DNA of 64,000 bases from Candidatus Aminicenantota bacterium (GTDB lineage: Bacteria; Acidobacteriota; Aminicenantia; Aminicenantales; Saccharicenantaceae): NCBI GenBank assembly GCA_014360015.1, contig JACIYJ010000004.1, positions 86,001-150,000 of the forward strand. Reading direction: 5' to 3'. The notes under the pieces are model-generated. The model worked only from the letters and a program-made list of their open reading frames with translations, was not told the origin of the DNA and searched no databases. Positions 8,763-19,400 of the stretch are shown piece after piece. Position numbers and translations under genes: made by a program. Within the stretch, counting starts at the first letter, position 1, and every line of letters starts with the position of its first letter.

Positions 8763-10073
8763 CTAATTTTGTCCGATGCTGCGGCAAATCAACCCTTGAC
8801 GTCTAAACTCTTCAATATCTATTATCCGGCGCCCGTCTATCCAAACTGGGATTTCTAATTGTGAAAGTTCAGCATCTTTATAGAAATCGTGAGCAACCAT
8901 TACAACAGCTGCGTCACAATTTTTTGCCAGCGTTTTAATATCCCCCTGATAGCCAGGTACCCAGGGATCATGAATGACCACCTCAGCTCCCAACCTCCTT
9001 AGTTCATCAACCAAAACAGCACTAGGGCTGTTGCGCGTATCATCTGAATTTTCCAGATAAGCATATCCAAGGACCAGAATGCGTGAGCCTGTTATTTCTT
9101 TACCTGCCTCAACCAATGCTTCCTTTAATAGCTCGACCATATGTAATGGCATAAAATCATTCACCGTCCTGGCAGCAGCAATAAGTTTTACCGGAACCCT
9201 GCCCTGAGCTCCATAAGCCAGAAGCCAGGGATCTTTTGGAAGGCAATGTCCACCTACACCAGCTCCAGGCATAAGCATATCACGGCCCGGACATTTGTTG
9301 ACCAACTCACGGACACGTAAAACATCTGCTCCTACAGCTTCGCAGATCAGAGCAACTTCGTTGGCAAAAGCTATGTTGACATCTCGATAAGCATTTTCTA
9401 CTGTTTTGACCAGCTCGGCTGTCACGCAATCTGCCGGGTCAAGGTCTGCCTTTGGAATAATATGTCGATAAAGCTTTATCATCACCTCTGAAACTTCAGG
9501 AGATTCTCCTCCACAGACCCGGCTTAAGTTACGAAGGTTAAAAAGCAACCTGCCTGGCATTACTCTCTCAGGACATACGCCGACATATAAATCTTTTCCG
9601 GCGCGCTTACCTGAACTTGTCTCCAGCGCTGGTCGGACTAAATTATTCGTAGTGCCAGGGGAGACCGTTGACTCTACAATCACCAGGGCGCCATTCTTGA
9701 GTACAGGGCCAAGACTGCGGCAAACATTATTAAGAGCGTTATATCTTGGGATATGATCTTCATCAACGGGAGTTTCGACGTCGATAAGAAAAACATCACA
9801 ATCTCTGAGCTCTTCATAGTTCGTTGTAGCCTTTAAATTGCCGCTGGCAATGACCGAAGCCAGTAATTCCGCTAGGCCGGGCTCTTTTCCTTCGATTGGC
9901 GAAATCCCCGCATTAATCTTAGCCACGCGCTCGTCTTTGATATCCACTCCAGTTACCTTAAAGCCAGCTTCAGCAAAAAGGCAGGCAACCGGAAGTCCTA
10001 CATAGCCTAATCCGATGACACCTATTCTGGCAGATTTATCCTCTATTTTTTGCTTTAACTCAACCAGATTCAT
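8763..10073 (-). CDS. Nucleotide-sugar 6-dehydrogenase (WbpA/WecC-like)
   Basis: A 436-residue NAD-dependent UDP-sugar dehydrogenase that oxidises the C6 hydroxyl of UDP-GlcNAc or UDP-ManNAc to a uronate. The Rossmann motif GVIGLGYVGLPVA is near residue 18. The catalytic cysteine sits in GVGGHCLPKDPW near residue 275, and VESTVSPGTTN and a C-terminal UDP-binding domain are present. The ATG overlaps the TGA of the oxidoreductase upstream (10070-10073). Together with its neighbours it fits the WbpA role in UDP-2,3-diacetamido-uronic acid synthesis; a WecC role is the alternative. Confidence 0.85.
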   Translation of the reverse strand: MNLVELKQKIEDKSARIGVIGLGYVGLPVACLFAEAGFKVTGVDIKDERVAKINAGISPIEGKEPGLAELLASVIASGNLKATTNYEELRDCDVFLIDVETPVDEDHIPRYNALNNVCRSLGPVLKNGALVIVESTVSPGTTNNLVRPALETSSGKRAGKDLYVGVCPERVMPGRLLFNLRNLSRVCGGESPEVSEVMIKLYRHIIPKADLDPADCVTAELVKTVENAYRDVNIAFANEVALICEAVGADVLRVRELVNKCPGRDMLMPGAGVGGHCLPKDPWLLAYGAQGRVPVKLIAAARTVNDFMPLHMVELLKEALVEAGKEITGSRILVLGYAYLENSDDTRNSPSAVLVDELRRLGAEVVIHDPWVPGYQGDIKTLAKNCDAAVVMVAHDFYKDAELSQLEIPVWIDGRRIIDIEEFRRQGLICRSIGQN

Positions 10074-11077
10074 GACAAAACCTCTATTACTTGATGATTC
10101 TGCGCCGATTTTACAAGAAGAAGGGCTAATTTCAACACAGTTAAGCCATCCTCTCCGGTCACTGGGACAGGCCCTCCGTTTATTACTGCAGAAACAAAAG
10201 CTTCCAGCTCGGCTTTTAATGGCTCATATCGAACCAATGGGAACCGAATCATTTTGCCTTCGCTGACTCCTTTGAGCAGACGCAAGGTAGGCCACATTTC
10301 GCCATTAATGTAAGCATTTTCATAAAAATAAAGGTCCTGGGTTAAATCGTCCACCCGGAACATGCCACGCTCGCCCAACACAAGAATTTCTCTTACTTTA
10401 GTTGGAGTGAGCCAGTTTATTTCGAGAAGACCAACAAGGCCGCTTTGAAATCGGAGAATAGCCATAAGCGAATCTTCATGGTCAGTATGAATTCGCTGCT
10501 CGGTTTCAGCGTAGAGTCGGAGCGGTTCATCTCCACTGACAAAACGCATTATATCCAGATCATGAGGGGCCAGGTCCACGACCACTCCGACATCTCTGAT
10601 GCGCGCCGGAAAAGGACCAACTCTGCGGCAAGCTATCTGAAATATTCTGCCCAATTCTCCATTATTCAAGTGTTCTTTTAGGGCCTGGATAGCAGGATTA
10701 AAACGCACAATATGCCCCACCATAAGCTTCCGATTAAGTTCATTGGCTCGCTCGATCATTCGCTGTCCTTCTTCAACCGTGGCCGCAATAGGCTTTTCAA
10801 TCAGAACGTGAGCTCCCGCTTCCATAGCATCAAGTGCCACATTAAGATGAAAACTGGTGGGAACAGCAATAGAAACGATATCGGGCTTTTCTTTTTCGAG
10901 CATCTCACGGTAATCGGCATAAGAAGGAACTCTATACTTAAAAGCGATTCTTTCGGCTTTTTCTAAATCAGGGTCAGATATAGCTGCCAGGGCTACATTA
11001 TCAATTTCAGTATATACGCGGGCATGATGTTGGCCCATAGAGCCAACTCCGATAACCGCCGCTTTCAACTCTGGCAT
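10070..11077 (-). CDS. Gfo/Idh/MocA oxidoreductase (WbpB/WlbA-like)
   Basis: A 335-residue NAD(H)-dependent sugar oxidoreductase. The N-terminal Rossmann fold begins AVIGVGSMGQHHARVY, and the EKPIA motif near residue 94 carries the conserved lysine. The C-terminal alpha/beta domain contains GVVVDLAPHDLDIMRF with the catalytic histidine region. In WbpB/WlbA this enzyme oxidises C3 of UDP-GlcNAcA, providing the ketone for the next gene's aminotransferase. It is 4 bp downstream of that aminotransferase gene and overlaps the 6-dehydrogenase gene, so the three are co-translated. Confidence 0.85.
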   Translation of the reverse strand: MPELKAAVIGVGSMGQHHARVYTEIDNVALAAISDPDLEKAERIAFKYRVPSYADYREMLEKEKPDIVSIAVPTSFHLNVALDAMEAGAHVLIEKPIAATVEEGQRMIERANELNRKLMVGHIVRFNPAIQALKEHLNNGELGRIFQIACRRVGPFPARIRDVGVVVDLAPHDLDIMRFVSGDEPLRLYAETEQRIHTDHEDSLMAILRFQSGLVGLLEINWLTPTKVREILVLGERGMFRVDDLTQDLYFYENAYINGEMWPTLRLLKGVSEGKMIRFPLVRYEPLKAELEAFVSAVINGGPVPVTGEDGLTVLKLALLLVKSAQNHQVIEVLS

Positions 11078-11081
11078 TGGT

Positions 11082-12161
11082 TTATCTCTCCATAAAAGAA
11101 TTGACTGTTAAGATTATCTTATCTAAATCTTCTTTGGTTAAAGCTGGATGCACAGGCAAAGAGAGCACCTCAGAAGCCGCTTTTTCAGCTTCAGGCAGAG
11201 TCTGGTTGTACCCTAACTCTTTAACATAAAAAGTTTGTTTATGAATAGGGATAGGATAGTAGATACTTGTGCCAATCTGATTTTCTGTTAAGTATGCCTG
11301 AAGCGCATCTCTCTTGCCGTTTGGGACACGAATTGTATATTGATGAAAAACATGTTTGCAGTTCTTTGGTACGAAAGGAACTTCGACCCCGCGTAAATTT
11401 GCACTAAGATAGGCGGCGTTAGCAATCCGAGCTTCGTTAAAGCGCTCTAATTTTCTCAGTTGAGCCAAGCCAATTGCAGCATGGACATCAGTCATCCGAA
11501 AATTAAAGCCTAATTCATCATGATAATAGCGGCGCCTCATCCCATGCTGCCGAATCACATTACATTTTTCAGCGATTACTGGGTCGTTGGTGGTAATCAT
11601 TCCTCCTTCGGCAGAAGTGATGTTTTTTGTCGGATAAAGAGAGAAGGCACCAGTACCGAAAGAACCAACCTTCTTGCCTTTATATTCAGCGCCGTGTGAT
11701 TGGCAGGCATCTTCGATAATGATCAGGTTATATCTTTTGGCTAATTCCATTATAGGGTCCATATCACATGGCAAACCAAACAGATGCACAGGCATAATCG
11801 CTTTTGTTTTTTTAGTTATTGCCTTTTCAATTTTATTAGGGTCGATATTAAATGTTTTAGAATCGATATCTACAAAGACCGGTCTGGCTCCTGTGTACAG
11901 GATGCTGTTAGCTGAGGCGATGAAAGTAAACGGCGAGGTAATGACTTCATCGCCATCACCTATGCCGTGGGCTAAAAGCGCGACATGAAGAGCTGTCGTA
12001 CCACTGGTTGTAGCAATTGCATATTTTACTCCGCACATCCGGGCAAATTCTTCCTCGAAAGCCTTGACCCGAGGACCCTGGGCGATGATGCCAGATTCGA
12101 GGACCTCTAAGACAGCCTTTTTTTCTTCTTCACCGATTAAGGGTTTGGCAATTGGAATCAT
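11082..12161 (-). CDS. DegT/DnrJ/EryC1-family sugar aminotransferase (WbpE/WlbC-like)
   Basis: A PLP-dependent aminotransferase of about 359 residues. It shows [15 protein letters not shown] (PLP phosphate pocket), the [17 protein letters not shown] block, and [15 protein letters not shown] with the PLP-binding lysine near residue 180. It would transfer an amino group to the C3 ketone made by the adjacent oxidoreductase. I chose ATG 12161, which begins [10 protein letters not shown] and overlaps the preceding stop as ATGA with GGAGG upstream; an ATG 15 bp earlier is less likely. Confidence 0.88.
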   Translation of the reverse strand: MIPIAKPLIGEEEKKAVLEVLESGIIAQGPRVKAFEEEFARMCGVKYAIATTSGTTALHVALLAHGIGDGDEVITSPFTFIASANSILYTGARPVFVDIDSKTFNIDPNKIEKAITKKTKAIMPVHLFGLPCDMDPIMELAKRYNLIIIEDACQSHGAEYKGKKVGSFGTGAFSLYPTKNITSAEGGMITTNDPVIAEKCNVIRQHGMRRRYYHDELGFNFRMTDVHAAIGLAQLRKLERFNEARIANAAYLSANLRGVEVPFVPKNCKHVFHQYTIRVPNGKRDALQAYLTENQIGTSIYYPIPIHKQTFYVKELGYNQTLPEAEKAASEVLSLPVHPALTKEDLDKIILTVNSFMER

Positions 12162-12781
12162 ATTGCTTTCCTCCATATTTCCAAAGGAATCTCAATAATC
12201 TTGCCACATTTTGGGCACTGGGCGTGCATTAACTCGTCTTGCTCTTTTCCGGGTAAAAGCTTCTCTCCACAAGGACAAACAAATCCATGCAGACGGGCAG
12301 GATTCCCGTAAACTAAGCCATAATCAGGAACATCCCGGGTGACAACCGCCCCAGCCCCGATCATCGCCCAGCGTCCAATAGTTACGCCACAAACGATGGT
12401 CGCATGCGCACCGATGGAGGCGCCCATCTTCACCAATGTTTTGCTCAACACCCAATCATCCGCTCTTTTAAGAGTTCCATCGGGATTGATTGCCCGGGGC
12501 TGCTTATCGTTAGTAAAAACACAATGCGGGCCGCAGAAAACACCGTCTTCAAGTGTAACGCCGTGGTAAACGGAAATACCATTTTGTATTTTGACGTTAT
12601 TTCCGATTTGAACGCCGGCATCAATATAAACGCCTTTGCTCAGGATACAATTACGGCCAATTACAGCGTTTTCTCTGACCTGACAATGCTGCCAGATTTT
12701 TGTGCCCTCTCCTACCTTAGCCAGAGGCGAGACATCGGCAGTTGGGTGGACAAAGAACTTATTATTGTTTTTCTGACTCAT
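12158..12781 (-). CDS. Left-handed beta-helix N-acetyltransferase (WbpD/WlbB-like)
   Basis: A 207-residue acyltransferase. Hexapeptide repeats form most of the protein ([42 protein letters not shown]). The motif [28 protein letters not shown] is split here across residues 115-145. It would acetylate the C3 amine using acetyl-CoA. An additional C-terminal zinc-ribbon-like segment (CPCGEKL ... CPKCGK) is visible, as in some family members. This is the first gene of the operon, and its TGA overlaps the aminotransferase ATG. Confidence 0.88.
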   Translation of the reverse strand: MSQKNNNKFFVHPTADVSPLAKVGEGTKIWQHCQVRENAVIGRNCILSKGVYIDAGVQIGNNVKIQNGISVYHGVTLEDGVFCGPHCVFTNDKQPRAINPDGTLKRADDWVLSKTLVKMGASIGAHATIVCGVTIGRWAMIGAGAVVTRDVPDYGLVYGNPARLHGFVCPCGEKLLPGKEQDELMHAQCPKCGKIIEIPLEIWRKAI

Positions 12782-13079
12782 TTAGCCTCCTGAATTAAAA
12801 TGTAATTTTTTTAAATTGTTACTTTCACCAAATCCTTCTCCAAAGTTACCTTCCAGCAAGTGATTTTGGAATGCGGAATGATAATTCTAGCTTAATAGAC
12901 TTTTTCCATGAATAATGAAGAAAATAAAAAAATATGCTTTACTTAGGGCAAAGCCATTAGATTTGAGCAGCCCAGTTAATAATAAATAGGCAGTAAGGTA
13001 AAAACTGAGACGAAATCGAACTTCGAAATAAGAAGAACAGATGACGTGCTGAGTGAAACAAATCTTTTCATTAGAAAAG
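12782..13079. other. Gap upstream of the diacetamido-sugar operon
   Basis: This AT-rich gap must contain the promoter of the operon starting at 12781, but I could not identify a convincing -35/-10 pair. The minus strand reads open for 89 codons here without a ribosome site; I regard it as non-coding downstream of the murJ scrap. Confidence 0.35.
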
Positions 13080-13271
13080 CTAAAAATAAAATATTTTTGA
13101 GGAGGATAAGAGGATAAGGAAAGCCACAAGAAAGGCCTCCGTTTGAGCTGAGACACCGAAACCTTTGGCGATCAGGACCTCTCTGATGTGGCCAACAATT
13201 TTGCTCAAATAAGCGATGACTGTGATGATGAGAATTGCTCCAGCGACTGTCTGTGATTTCAGAATTCTTAC
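13080..13271 (-). pseudogene. N-terminal fragment of a MurJ/MviN-type lipid II flippase
   Basis: The minus strand reads VAGAILIITVIAYLSK then IVGHIREVLIAKGFGV, SAQTEAFLVAF: the first membrane segment and the conserved GxxREVLxAxxFG region of MurJ. There is no normal start codon in frame. The reading ends at a stop (13080-13082) about 20 codons after the AFLVAF position where FRIPN would follow. Only about 60 of some 500 residues remain, so this is a truncated relic next to the peptidase gene. Confidence 0.6.
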
Positions 13272-13277
13272 TGTCTT

Positions 13278-14297
13278 TTACTCACTGAAGGCGCCGGTAT
13301 CTACCCATTCTTTTTTAAGGATGGACCAGAAGTCTTCGGCCAGGCCGCGGAGCACATAGTCGTATGGCAGCCAGCCGTAGCCGTGGTCGCCCCAGGTCGA
13401 GCCCCAGGAGTTGCGGATGAGGAAGGCACCTTTGGTTTTGACGTTGCCGAATTTGTTGGTGATTTCAAGAGAGTCGTCGTAGCCGACGGCCATAATGGCG
13501 TGTCCGCCTTCCAGACGCTCGCGGGGTGAAGGGAACGGGATGCGGCCGGTGGTTTCGGCTTGCTCGATGGAGTTATAGACCGAAAAGCCGAAGATGAACG
13601 GAAAGCCGCGGGAAAGGTAGGTCTTGAGGCTGTGTAGCACATCCTGCGGCTTTGAGCCGGGCGGGTCGTGGCGGAAGTACTTTATCGTCTGGAAGTTCTG
13701 GGCGAAGGCGTAGCAGAAAGCGGATGGCTCGCGGTCGAAAGCAGTGGCGTCGTCGGTATATGGCCAGTAGGATTCAGGCGGGACACCGAAAAGCACCATG
13801 GCACCCATCGTGGTCCGGAGGTAAGCGCCGGTGTCGCCGCGCATCTTCATCAGGTTGCGGGTAACTTTGTAGAGGAAAAGGCGCGAGGCATCGAGATGGC
13901 GGCCGAAGGCACGGCGCTCATAATATTCAATAAGGCCAACGCCGGCGTGAGCTGTGCAGGAGCCGAGCTGGCCCTGGTCCTCGATGGGAGAGCAGAAGTC
14001 GCGAAGGTCGACGGATGAGGGCAACGACTCAGCTTCAATGCGTCTGCTCAGAGGCGGTAAATCAACAAAATCGGCTAATTTTCTATTCTTCTTCAATCCC
14101 CCCTTCAGCCTTTCCTCGCTGTCCAGAATCTCCCGGATGGCTTCGGTGGCTTCGTGGTAATCGCGGAAGTCAGGGCGATCCGGCAGCCAGCCCATCCCCC
14201 GCTTGAAGCCTGAAGGTTGGATTGGGCGAGCTTCGGCGGAGATGGTCTGGCCTGAGTTTGAGTTCTGGTTTTGCTTTGGTTTTTGGTTCGATGGCAT
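13278..14297 (-). CDS. Papain-like (C1 family) cysteine peptidase
   Basis: A 339-residue C1 peptidase. The catalytic cysteine is in EDQGQLGSCTAHAGVG (about residue 113). The histidine is in GGHAIMAVGYDD (about 267), and the asparagine in LIRNSWGSTWGDHGYG (about 297). The first 90 residues are polar (N/Q/S-rich, then a GWLPDRPDFRDY segment typical of bacterial C1A homologues) and may act as a propeptide. No signal peptide is evident, so location is uncertain. It stands alone, with a repeat-filled gap upstream and a murJ scrap 6 bp downstream. Confidence 0.88.
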   Translation of the reverse strand: MPSNQKPKQNQNSNSGQTISAEARPIQPSGFKRGMGWLPDRPDFRDYHEATEAIREILDSEERLKGGLKKNRKLADFVDLPPLSRRIEAESLPSSVDLRDFCSPIEDQGQLGSCTAHAGVGLIEYYERRAFGRHLDASRLFLYKVTRNLMKMRGDTGAYLRTTMGAMVLFGVPPESYWPYTDDATAFDREPSAFCYAFAQNFQTIKYFRHDPPGSKPQDVLHSLKTYLSRGFPFIFGFSVYNSIEQAETTGRIPFPSPRERLEGGHAIMAVGYDDSLEITNKFGNVKTKGAFLIRNSWGSTWGDHGYGWLPYDYVLRGLAEDFWSILKKEWVDTGAFSE

Positions 14298-14678
14298 TAA
14301 ATTAATTCCCCTTTCGTTTTAATTTATTGCCAGAGCTAAGGCTCGGTTAGCCAAAAAAACGGGGGACGTCCTACGCGTTTCCTGATTTTTCAAATTTTTT
14401 CCGCCTATAAGGAAGAGTAACGTCGTTTTCATTTTTCCTTTATGTTTCCTTTATGCCGTTCCATGTAAATTAACACTCAGGAGTTCCCACTATTGAGATA
14501 ACCTATTTCTCTCATTTCATCTCACCCTTGCTAAAAGCACTCAGGTTAACGTTCTTTAATCATACTTCGGGAAAAAACAAATATATAAGATATTTCCGTT
14601 TCCGTTTGTTATTAATAGTTTTTTCAAGTCCATCAACTAACATCAGAAAATTAGGAAATACGTAGGACGTCCCCTATT
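14298..14678. repeat. Gap with two inverted REP-like repeats
   Basis: One repeat at 14360-14390 reads GGGGGACGTCCTACGCG followed by TTTCCTGATTTT. A second, inverted, lies at 14648-14680 (AGGAAATACGTAGGACG then TCCCC). They sit at the two ends of the gap between the peptidase and the zinc-ribbon gene. The middle has no coding signal. Confidence 0.7.
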
Positions 14679-14984
14679 TCAGGCCATTATGGAAGCCAGC
14701 ACCGAAAACAAAATTTTAAACGAAATAAAGATAACGGCCAGCAGAACCACGGCAGTGGTGAAGATTCTCAGGATTTTTTCTGGAATTGGCATTTTTTGCC
14801 AGGTCGGCGAAAAAGCGAAGAAGCGGTGGTAGCAGCCGTTGCATTTGTAGTGGCGGAGCGGAAGTGCGAAGGAGAAGAGCTTCTGCCAGAGAGTGCGGGG
14901 ACGACGGCTGACTTTTTCGCCACAGTCCGGGCATTTGTGGTCATCAAGCGGCCGTAGGTAAATTCTGTATTCCTGGATTTTCAC
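14679..14984 (-). CDS. Zinc-ribbon small membrane protein
   Basis: A 101-residue protein of unknown function. A treble-clef or ribbon-like site uses CPDCGEK (residues 18-24) and CNGCYHRFFAF (about 48-58). The C-terminus has one hydrophobic segment (about residues 75-100) that should span the inner membrane. The start is GTG at 14984 behind AAGGATG. Bacterial proteins of this plan are common but mostly uncharacterised. It is flanked on both sides by REP-like repeats and appears monocistronic. Confidence 0.6.
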   Translation of the reverse strand: MKIQEYRIYLRPLDDHKCPDCGEKVSRRPRTLWQKLFSFALPLRHYKCNGCYHRFFAFSPTWQKMPIPEKILRIFTTAVVLLAVIFISFKILFSVLASIMA

Positions 14985-15009
14985 GAACCCATCCTTCTAA
15001 AAAACGCGG

Positions 15010-15210
15010 AAAAAAAGCGGGACGTTCTATGTATTTCCTGATTTCTTCCAGACCATAGATCGGTAAAAAGAAGCATCGCACCTAAAATATATAAGGCACG
15101 CTCTGCTTCCCTGCGCTTGCTTTCCGCCCTGCATCAACTCCGATCCAACTGCGCCAGCTCACATCAAAAAATCAGCAAAAAATTAGGGAATACGTAGGAC
15201 GTCCCCCGTT
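15010..15210. repeat. Inverted pair of REP-like repeats
   Basis: The left copy (15014-15045) reads GCGGGACGTTCTATG, TATTTCCTGATTTC. The right copy (15172-15208) is inverted: AGGGAATACGTAGGACG, TCCCCCGTTTT. As in the previous gap, one copy sits just past each gene end. Confidence 0.7.
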
Positions 15211-15216
15211 TTACCT

Positions 15217-15543
15217 TCACTCGCTGAGGAACCAGTTGGCCCACTGCCCGGCTTCAAGGACGATGGCATTCCAGCCGAAGCCAAAGCCGAAGGCTAAGCA
15301 GAAGAGACGAAAGTAGGCTTCAAAGCCGGGGCCAGATAAGCCGGATGAATCGCCCTTAAACTGCGGGAAAAGGACAAGGGTGATGATGACTCCGAGGATG
15401 AAAGTAGCAATAGCTGAATAGAGATAGCGACGGTCAAAGCCCTGGACTTGGCCCTGGCGGAGTTTACGCAGCCACGGGATGAGCGAACGGGCCACAACAC
15501 CAAGGAAAAGTCCGACGATTTTGATGGCGAAGGCTGTAGTCAT
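15217..15543 (-). CDS. Small integral membrane protein, unknown
   Basis: A 108-residue protein with three hydrophobic segments (about residues 5-22, 42-62 and 75-100), joined by a basic loop (LRKLRQGQVQGFDRR) that would lie in the cytoplasm. The ATG at 15543 follows AAGGAG with good spacing, which supports real expression. I do not recognise a family. Its neighbours are the zinc-ribbon membrane protein and a second small hydrophobic frame, all on the minus strand, but repeat-filled gaps separate them. Confidence 0.55.
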   Translation of the reverse strand: MTTAFAIKIVGLFLGVVARSLIPWLRKLRQGQVQGFDRRYLYSAIATFILGVIITLVLFPQFKGDSSGLSGPGFEAYFRLFCLAFGFGFGWNAIVLEAGQWANWFLSE

Positions 15544-15732
15544 TCAGGCTCCTTCTTACGGGAACTTTTACCTCTGTCCCTCTTCGGGAAGCGAAAAAAT
15601 AGGAAATATAGATTGTGTCCCCATTTTTCATAAGTGATTGATATTGCGCAAGATGCGGGCATTATCAATAACAAGCTACCGCCGATGCAGGCTCGCAGCC
15701 GCTCAAAACAAAACCGCGCTCAATAAAGCGCA

Positions 15733-16110
15733 TTAAATAAAATTGAAGCGAAAAAAATTTATAAAAAGCACCCGACTTGCGGATGCTAAAAAACGCCTGG
15801 CTGAAAAATTATGATTAAAAACAAAGGCAACGGTAAGAATAACGCAAAAACCGATGAGCAGAGCTGGACCAGATAACGGCACTGTAAAAATAATCAGAAC
15901 GAATGAACCAACCAGAATTTTACAGATTGAAGAAAAACAGAAAGAACAGAAAAGAGCCGAAAGGAAAAGTTGCACAGGCAGAATCGCGCTCACAGAGAGA
16001 GCTACAATCCTCCCCTTTTTGTCTTCCTTTAATCTCGGCTCTATTTTTTCCTGGGAGAGGAAAATTCCTTCCCCCTCGTCCTTCCTACGTCCCATCACAC
16101 TTCCCATCAA
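15733..16110 (-). CDS. Possible small membrane protein
   Basis: An open frame of 125 codons with a charged N-terminus and two or three hydrophobic stretches (about residues 40-66, 66-95). No strong ribosome site precedes the ATG at 16110, and the opposite strand is also open for 120 codons, so coding is uncertain. If real, it would be a minor membrane protein of unknown role. Confidence 0.3.
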   Translation of the reverse strand: MMGSVMGRRKDEGEGIFLSQEKIEPRLKEDKKGRIVALSVSAILPVQLFLSALFCSFCFSSICKILVGSFVLIIFTVPLSGPALLIGFCVILTVAFVFNHNFSARRFLASASRVLFINFFRFNFI

Positions 16111-16132
16111 CTCAGGTTTCGTTTACTACATG

Positions 16133-16168
16133 GAGAAAATCAAGGCTCAAAGGCACCTTGATTTTCTC
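16133..16168. terminator. Long perfect hairpin, terminator-like
   Basis: Arms of 13 bp, GAGAAAATCAAGG and CCTTGATTTTCTC, pair perfectly around a 10-nt loop. It lies just upstream of the doubtful frame at 15733-16110 and about 270 bp from the large diguanylate cyclase gene's end. It lacks a clean T-run, so it could also be a small palindromic repeat. Confidence 0.45.
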
Positions 16169-16349
16169 TCCCGTGCTTTCTACTTCTTAGCCACCTATTT
16201 CCGCTTCACCGTTTGATATTTATATTCAAACTGAGTATTTTTGTCAAGAATTTATTCACAAAATTTTTTAATAAAAAGCAAATATTGGGCTAAATTACAG
16301 AAAAATAAAAAGAAAAGGAGAGAGAAAAAATAAACAAAAAATAAGCAGT

Positions 16350-16404
16350 TTTTGGGGGACAGAGGTTCACGTCCCCATTTTTAGCATTTTTATTGTCCCC
16401 TTTT
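16350..16404. repeat. REP-like GGGGACAG repeat
   Basis: The sequence GGGGGACAGAGGTTCACG followed by TCCCC forms an imperfect palindrome and is followed by another TGTCCCC unit. It abuts the 3' end of the diguanylate cyclase gene (stop at 16406) and belongs to the second family of intergenic repeats in this region. Confidence 0.65.
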
Positions 16405-16405
16405 T

Positions 16406-19400
16406 TCAGAGAGAGGTTTTATTTTTGCCGGAGGATTTGGCTTTGTAAAGGGCGCGGTCGGCTTGAGCCATCAGCTCATCCGGGTTGCCGCCTTCGGCCG
16501 GGTTCATCGTGGCACAGCCAATACAGATGGTCACACCTCTGGCTGTTAAGTCGCCTGCGGAACCGCCTTCATCCCTGGAAACGCTGACTTCAGCTTCAGC
16601 CGAACCCGACACCTCAGGCTCGCCAAGCACAAGCTGCTCGACCCGCTCCCGAATTCTCTCAGCTACCGTGTAGGCGCCGACCAGGTCGGTTTCAGCCAGC
16701 ACCACCGCAAACTCATCGCCACCATAGCGACAAACCAGGTCACTCGGTCGTTGGCAACATTCGACCATCATCTTGGCAACCTTTCTCAGACACTCATCCC
16801 CTGCTTGATGGCCATAAGTGTCGTTATAATTTTTAAAATCATCCAGGTCGGCTATGAGCAGGGAAATTGGTTTCTTTGAACGCACCGCTCTCCTCCACTC
16901 GTATTCAAGAAACTCGCGAAAGCGCCGGTAATTGGCCACTCCGGTTAGTTCATCAGTGATGGCCATAAGCTCAAGTTTTCGATTTGCTGCACTCAACTCT
17001 TCGGTGCGCTGGGCAACCAGGCGTTCAAGTTCTTCTTTGCGTCGGTTGATCTGGCCCACCCGGTATTTATAAAAACCAAGGAGCATCAATCCACCTATAA
17101 CCACCTCCAGACAATAGAACCACCAGGTTCTCCAGAAAGGTGGAGTTATTCTGATGGTGATGGCTGCTCCAGTCTCGTTCCAGAGGCCATCGTTGTTGGA
17201 GCCTTTAACTCGGAAAACATACTGGCCCGGAGGCAGGTTGCTATAAGAGGCAAAGCGCCGCGTGCCGACATAGTTCCAGTCTTTTTCGAAACCCTCCAGA
17301 ATATAGGCATACTGATTCTTCTCGGGGCAGGTGTAATCGAGGGCCGCAAACTCAAAGGCAATCGCCCGGTGCTTCCAGGAAAGTTCAAGAGTTCTGGTCT
17401 GGATGATGCTGCGATTAAGAATAACCTGCCCGTTGAGGCGCAGGCCGGGTTTCACCGACACATTGGAAATCTGAAAATCAGTGATGACTACAGGTGGGAT
17501 GTTCTGGTTGTCATGAATCTCTTTCGGATTGAAAGCATTGAAACCGTTGATGCCGCCAAAATACAGCCAGCCGCGTCGGTTCTTGTGACCGGCGCCGCCG
17601 TTGAATTCATAGCCCTGCAGGCCGTCGGTGACATCGAAGTTTTTGATGGCGCCGGTTCGGGGGTCAAGCCGCGACAGACCGCGGTTGGAGCTGAACCAGA
17701 TCTGTCCGTCATCGTCTTCCAGGATGCTGTAAACCACTGAGCTGGGCAGACCACTGGCTTCGGTGTAGCGGGTGAAGGTTTTAGTGGCCGGGTTGAGGCG
17801 CGACAGACCACCGCCATTTGTCCCGACCCAGACCGAGCCATCAAGACCGACGCTAACGTTGATGACATAGTTGCTGCTGAGAGAGGTGGGGTTGCCAGGG
17901 TCGTGAGAGAAGCGGGTAAATTCGCCTGTTTCAGGATTAAGAGAGCATAGTCCCCCACCATAAGCTCCTATCCAGAGGTTGCCTTGCGCATCTTCGGCAA
18001 TGGAGAAGATTCGGTCCGAGCTGAGAGTACGCGGGTTGCCGGGGTCGAAGCGGTATATTTTAAATTTTTTGGTTTTCGGGTCAAAGCGGTTAAGACCGCC
18101 GCCATCAGTTCCAATCCAGAGAACGCCGCGATGGTCGAGGAGAATAGAACGGATGCGGTCGTCGCTTAGGGAGGTGGGGTCGCGCGGGTTGTGCCGGTAG
18201 TGAGTGAAGCGGCCGGTCGAAGGGTTGAAGTGATTAAGCCCGCCATCGTAAGTGCCAATCCAGAGCGAGCCGTCGCGGTCTTCGACGATGGCAAAGACGC
18301 GGTCGCTGCTGAGAGAGTTGAGATTGCCAGGGTCACGGCGGAAGTGGAATATGCGAAGGTAGCTGTGGTCAAAACCATCAAGACCGCCGCCGTCGGTGCC
18401 AACCCATAAAATCCCAGAGCTGGACTCACAGAAGGCCCGGACGTCGGGATACGAAAGGCTGGTCGGGTCCGCGGGATTGGATAGAAACCTCATGAATTTC
18501 CGCTGATTCAAGTTGAGTTTGCTTATACCGCGGTAGGTGCCAACCCAAAGGATGCGGGCCGGCGACAGGTAAAGCGAAACCACGCGGTTGTCGGAGAGCG
18601 AAAAGGCGTCGAAAGCCTGGTGGCGGTAGGCGATAAAAACTTCCTCGGTGAGATCAAAACGATTGAGACCGCCGGCGTTGGTGCCAACCCAGAGAATATT
18701 GTTATGGTCGAAGAGCAAGCAGTTGACCGAGTCGTCACTGATGGAAGCCGGATTAGCTGGGTCGTGGCGGTAGGTTTTAAATGTGCGGCGAACCGGGTCG
18801 AAGCGAACCAAACCACCGGAGTTTGTTCCAATCCAGATGATGCCAGCCTGGTCTACGGTCAAAGCCAGGATGTAATCGTCACTCAGGCTGCCGGTGGGAT
18901 TGGTGGGATCGCAGCGGTAGTGAGTGATGCGGCCGGTTTTCGGGTCAAGGCGATTGAGTCCGCCACCATAAGTACCAATCCAGATAAAGCCGTCTTTGTC
19001 CTGGGCGATAGTCCGAATGTGGTTGTGGCTGAGGGTGGTACCTGGCTTGGATGGGTCGTGTTGATAGCGAATGAATCGGTTGTGGTTGCGGTCGAAAAGA
19101 TTAAGGCCGGCGTCAGTGCCGATCCACAGGTTTCCGTCGCGGTCTTCGTAGATGCAGAAAATACGGTTGCTGCTGAGACTGTTGGGATCGTTGGGGTTGT
19201 GGAAGTAGTGGACGAATTGCTCGCGGTCCGGGATGAACTGATTGAGGCCATTTTCAGTGCCAATCCAAATTGAACCATGGCGGTCTTCAAAGAGGGCATT
19301 AACCCAGCTATTGCTAAGAGCGTTCGGGTCGCCTTCTCGTGGAAGATAAACAATGAACTTGTAGCCATCAAACTTGTTCAGGCCGGATTCAGTGCCGAAC

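Noticed and set aside
12887..13156. 89-codon minus-strand frame starting MSQLKRRPFL
   Set aside because: Its start lies inside the murJ scrap in another frame; no ribosome site and low-complexity hydrophobic content.
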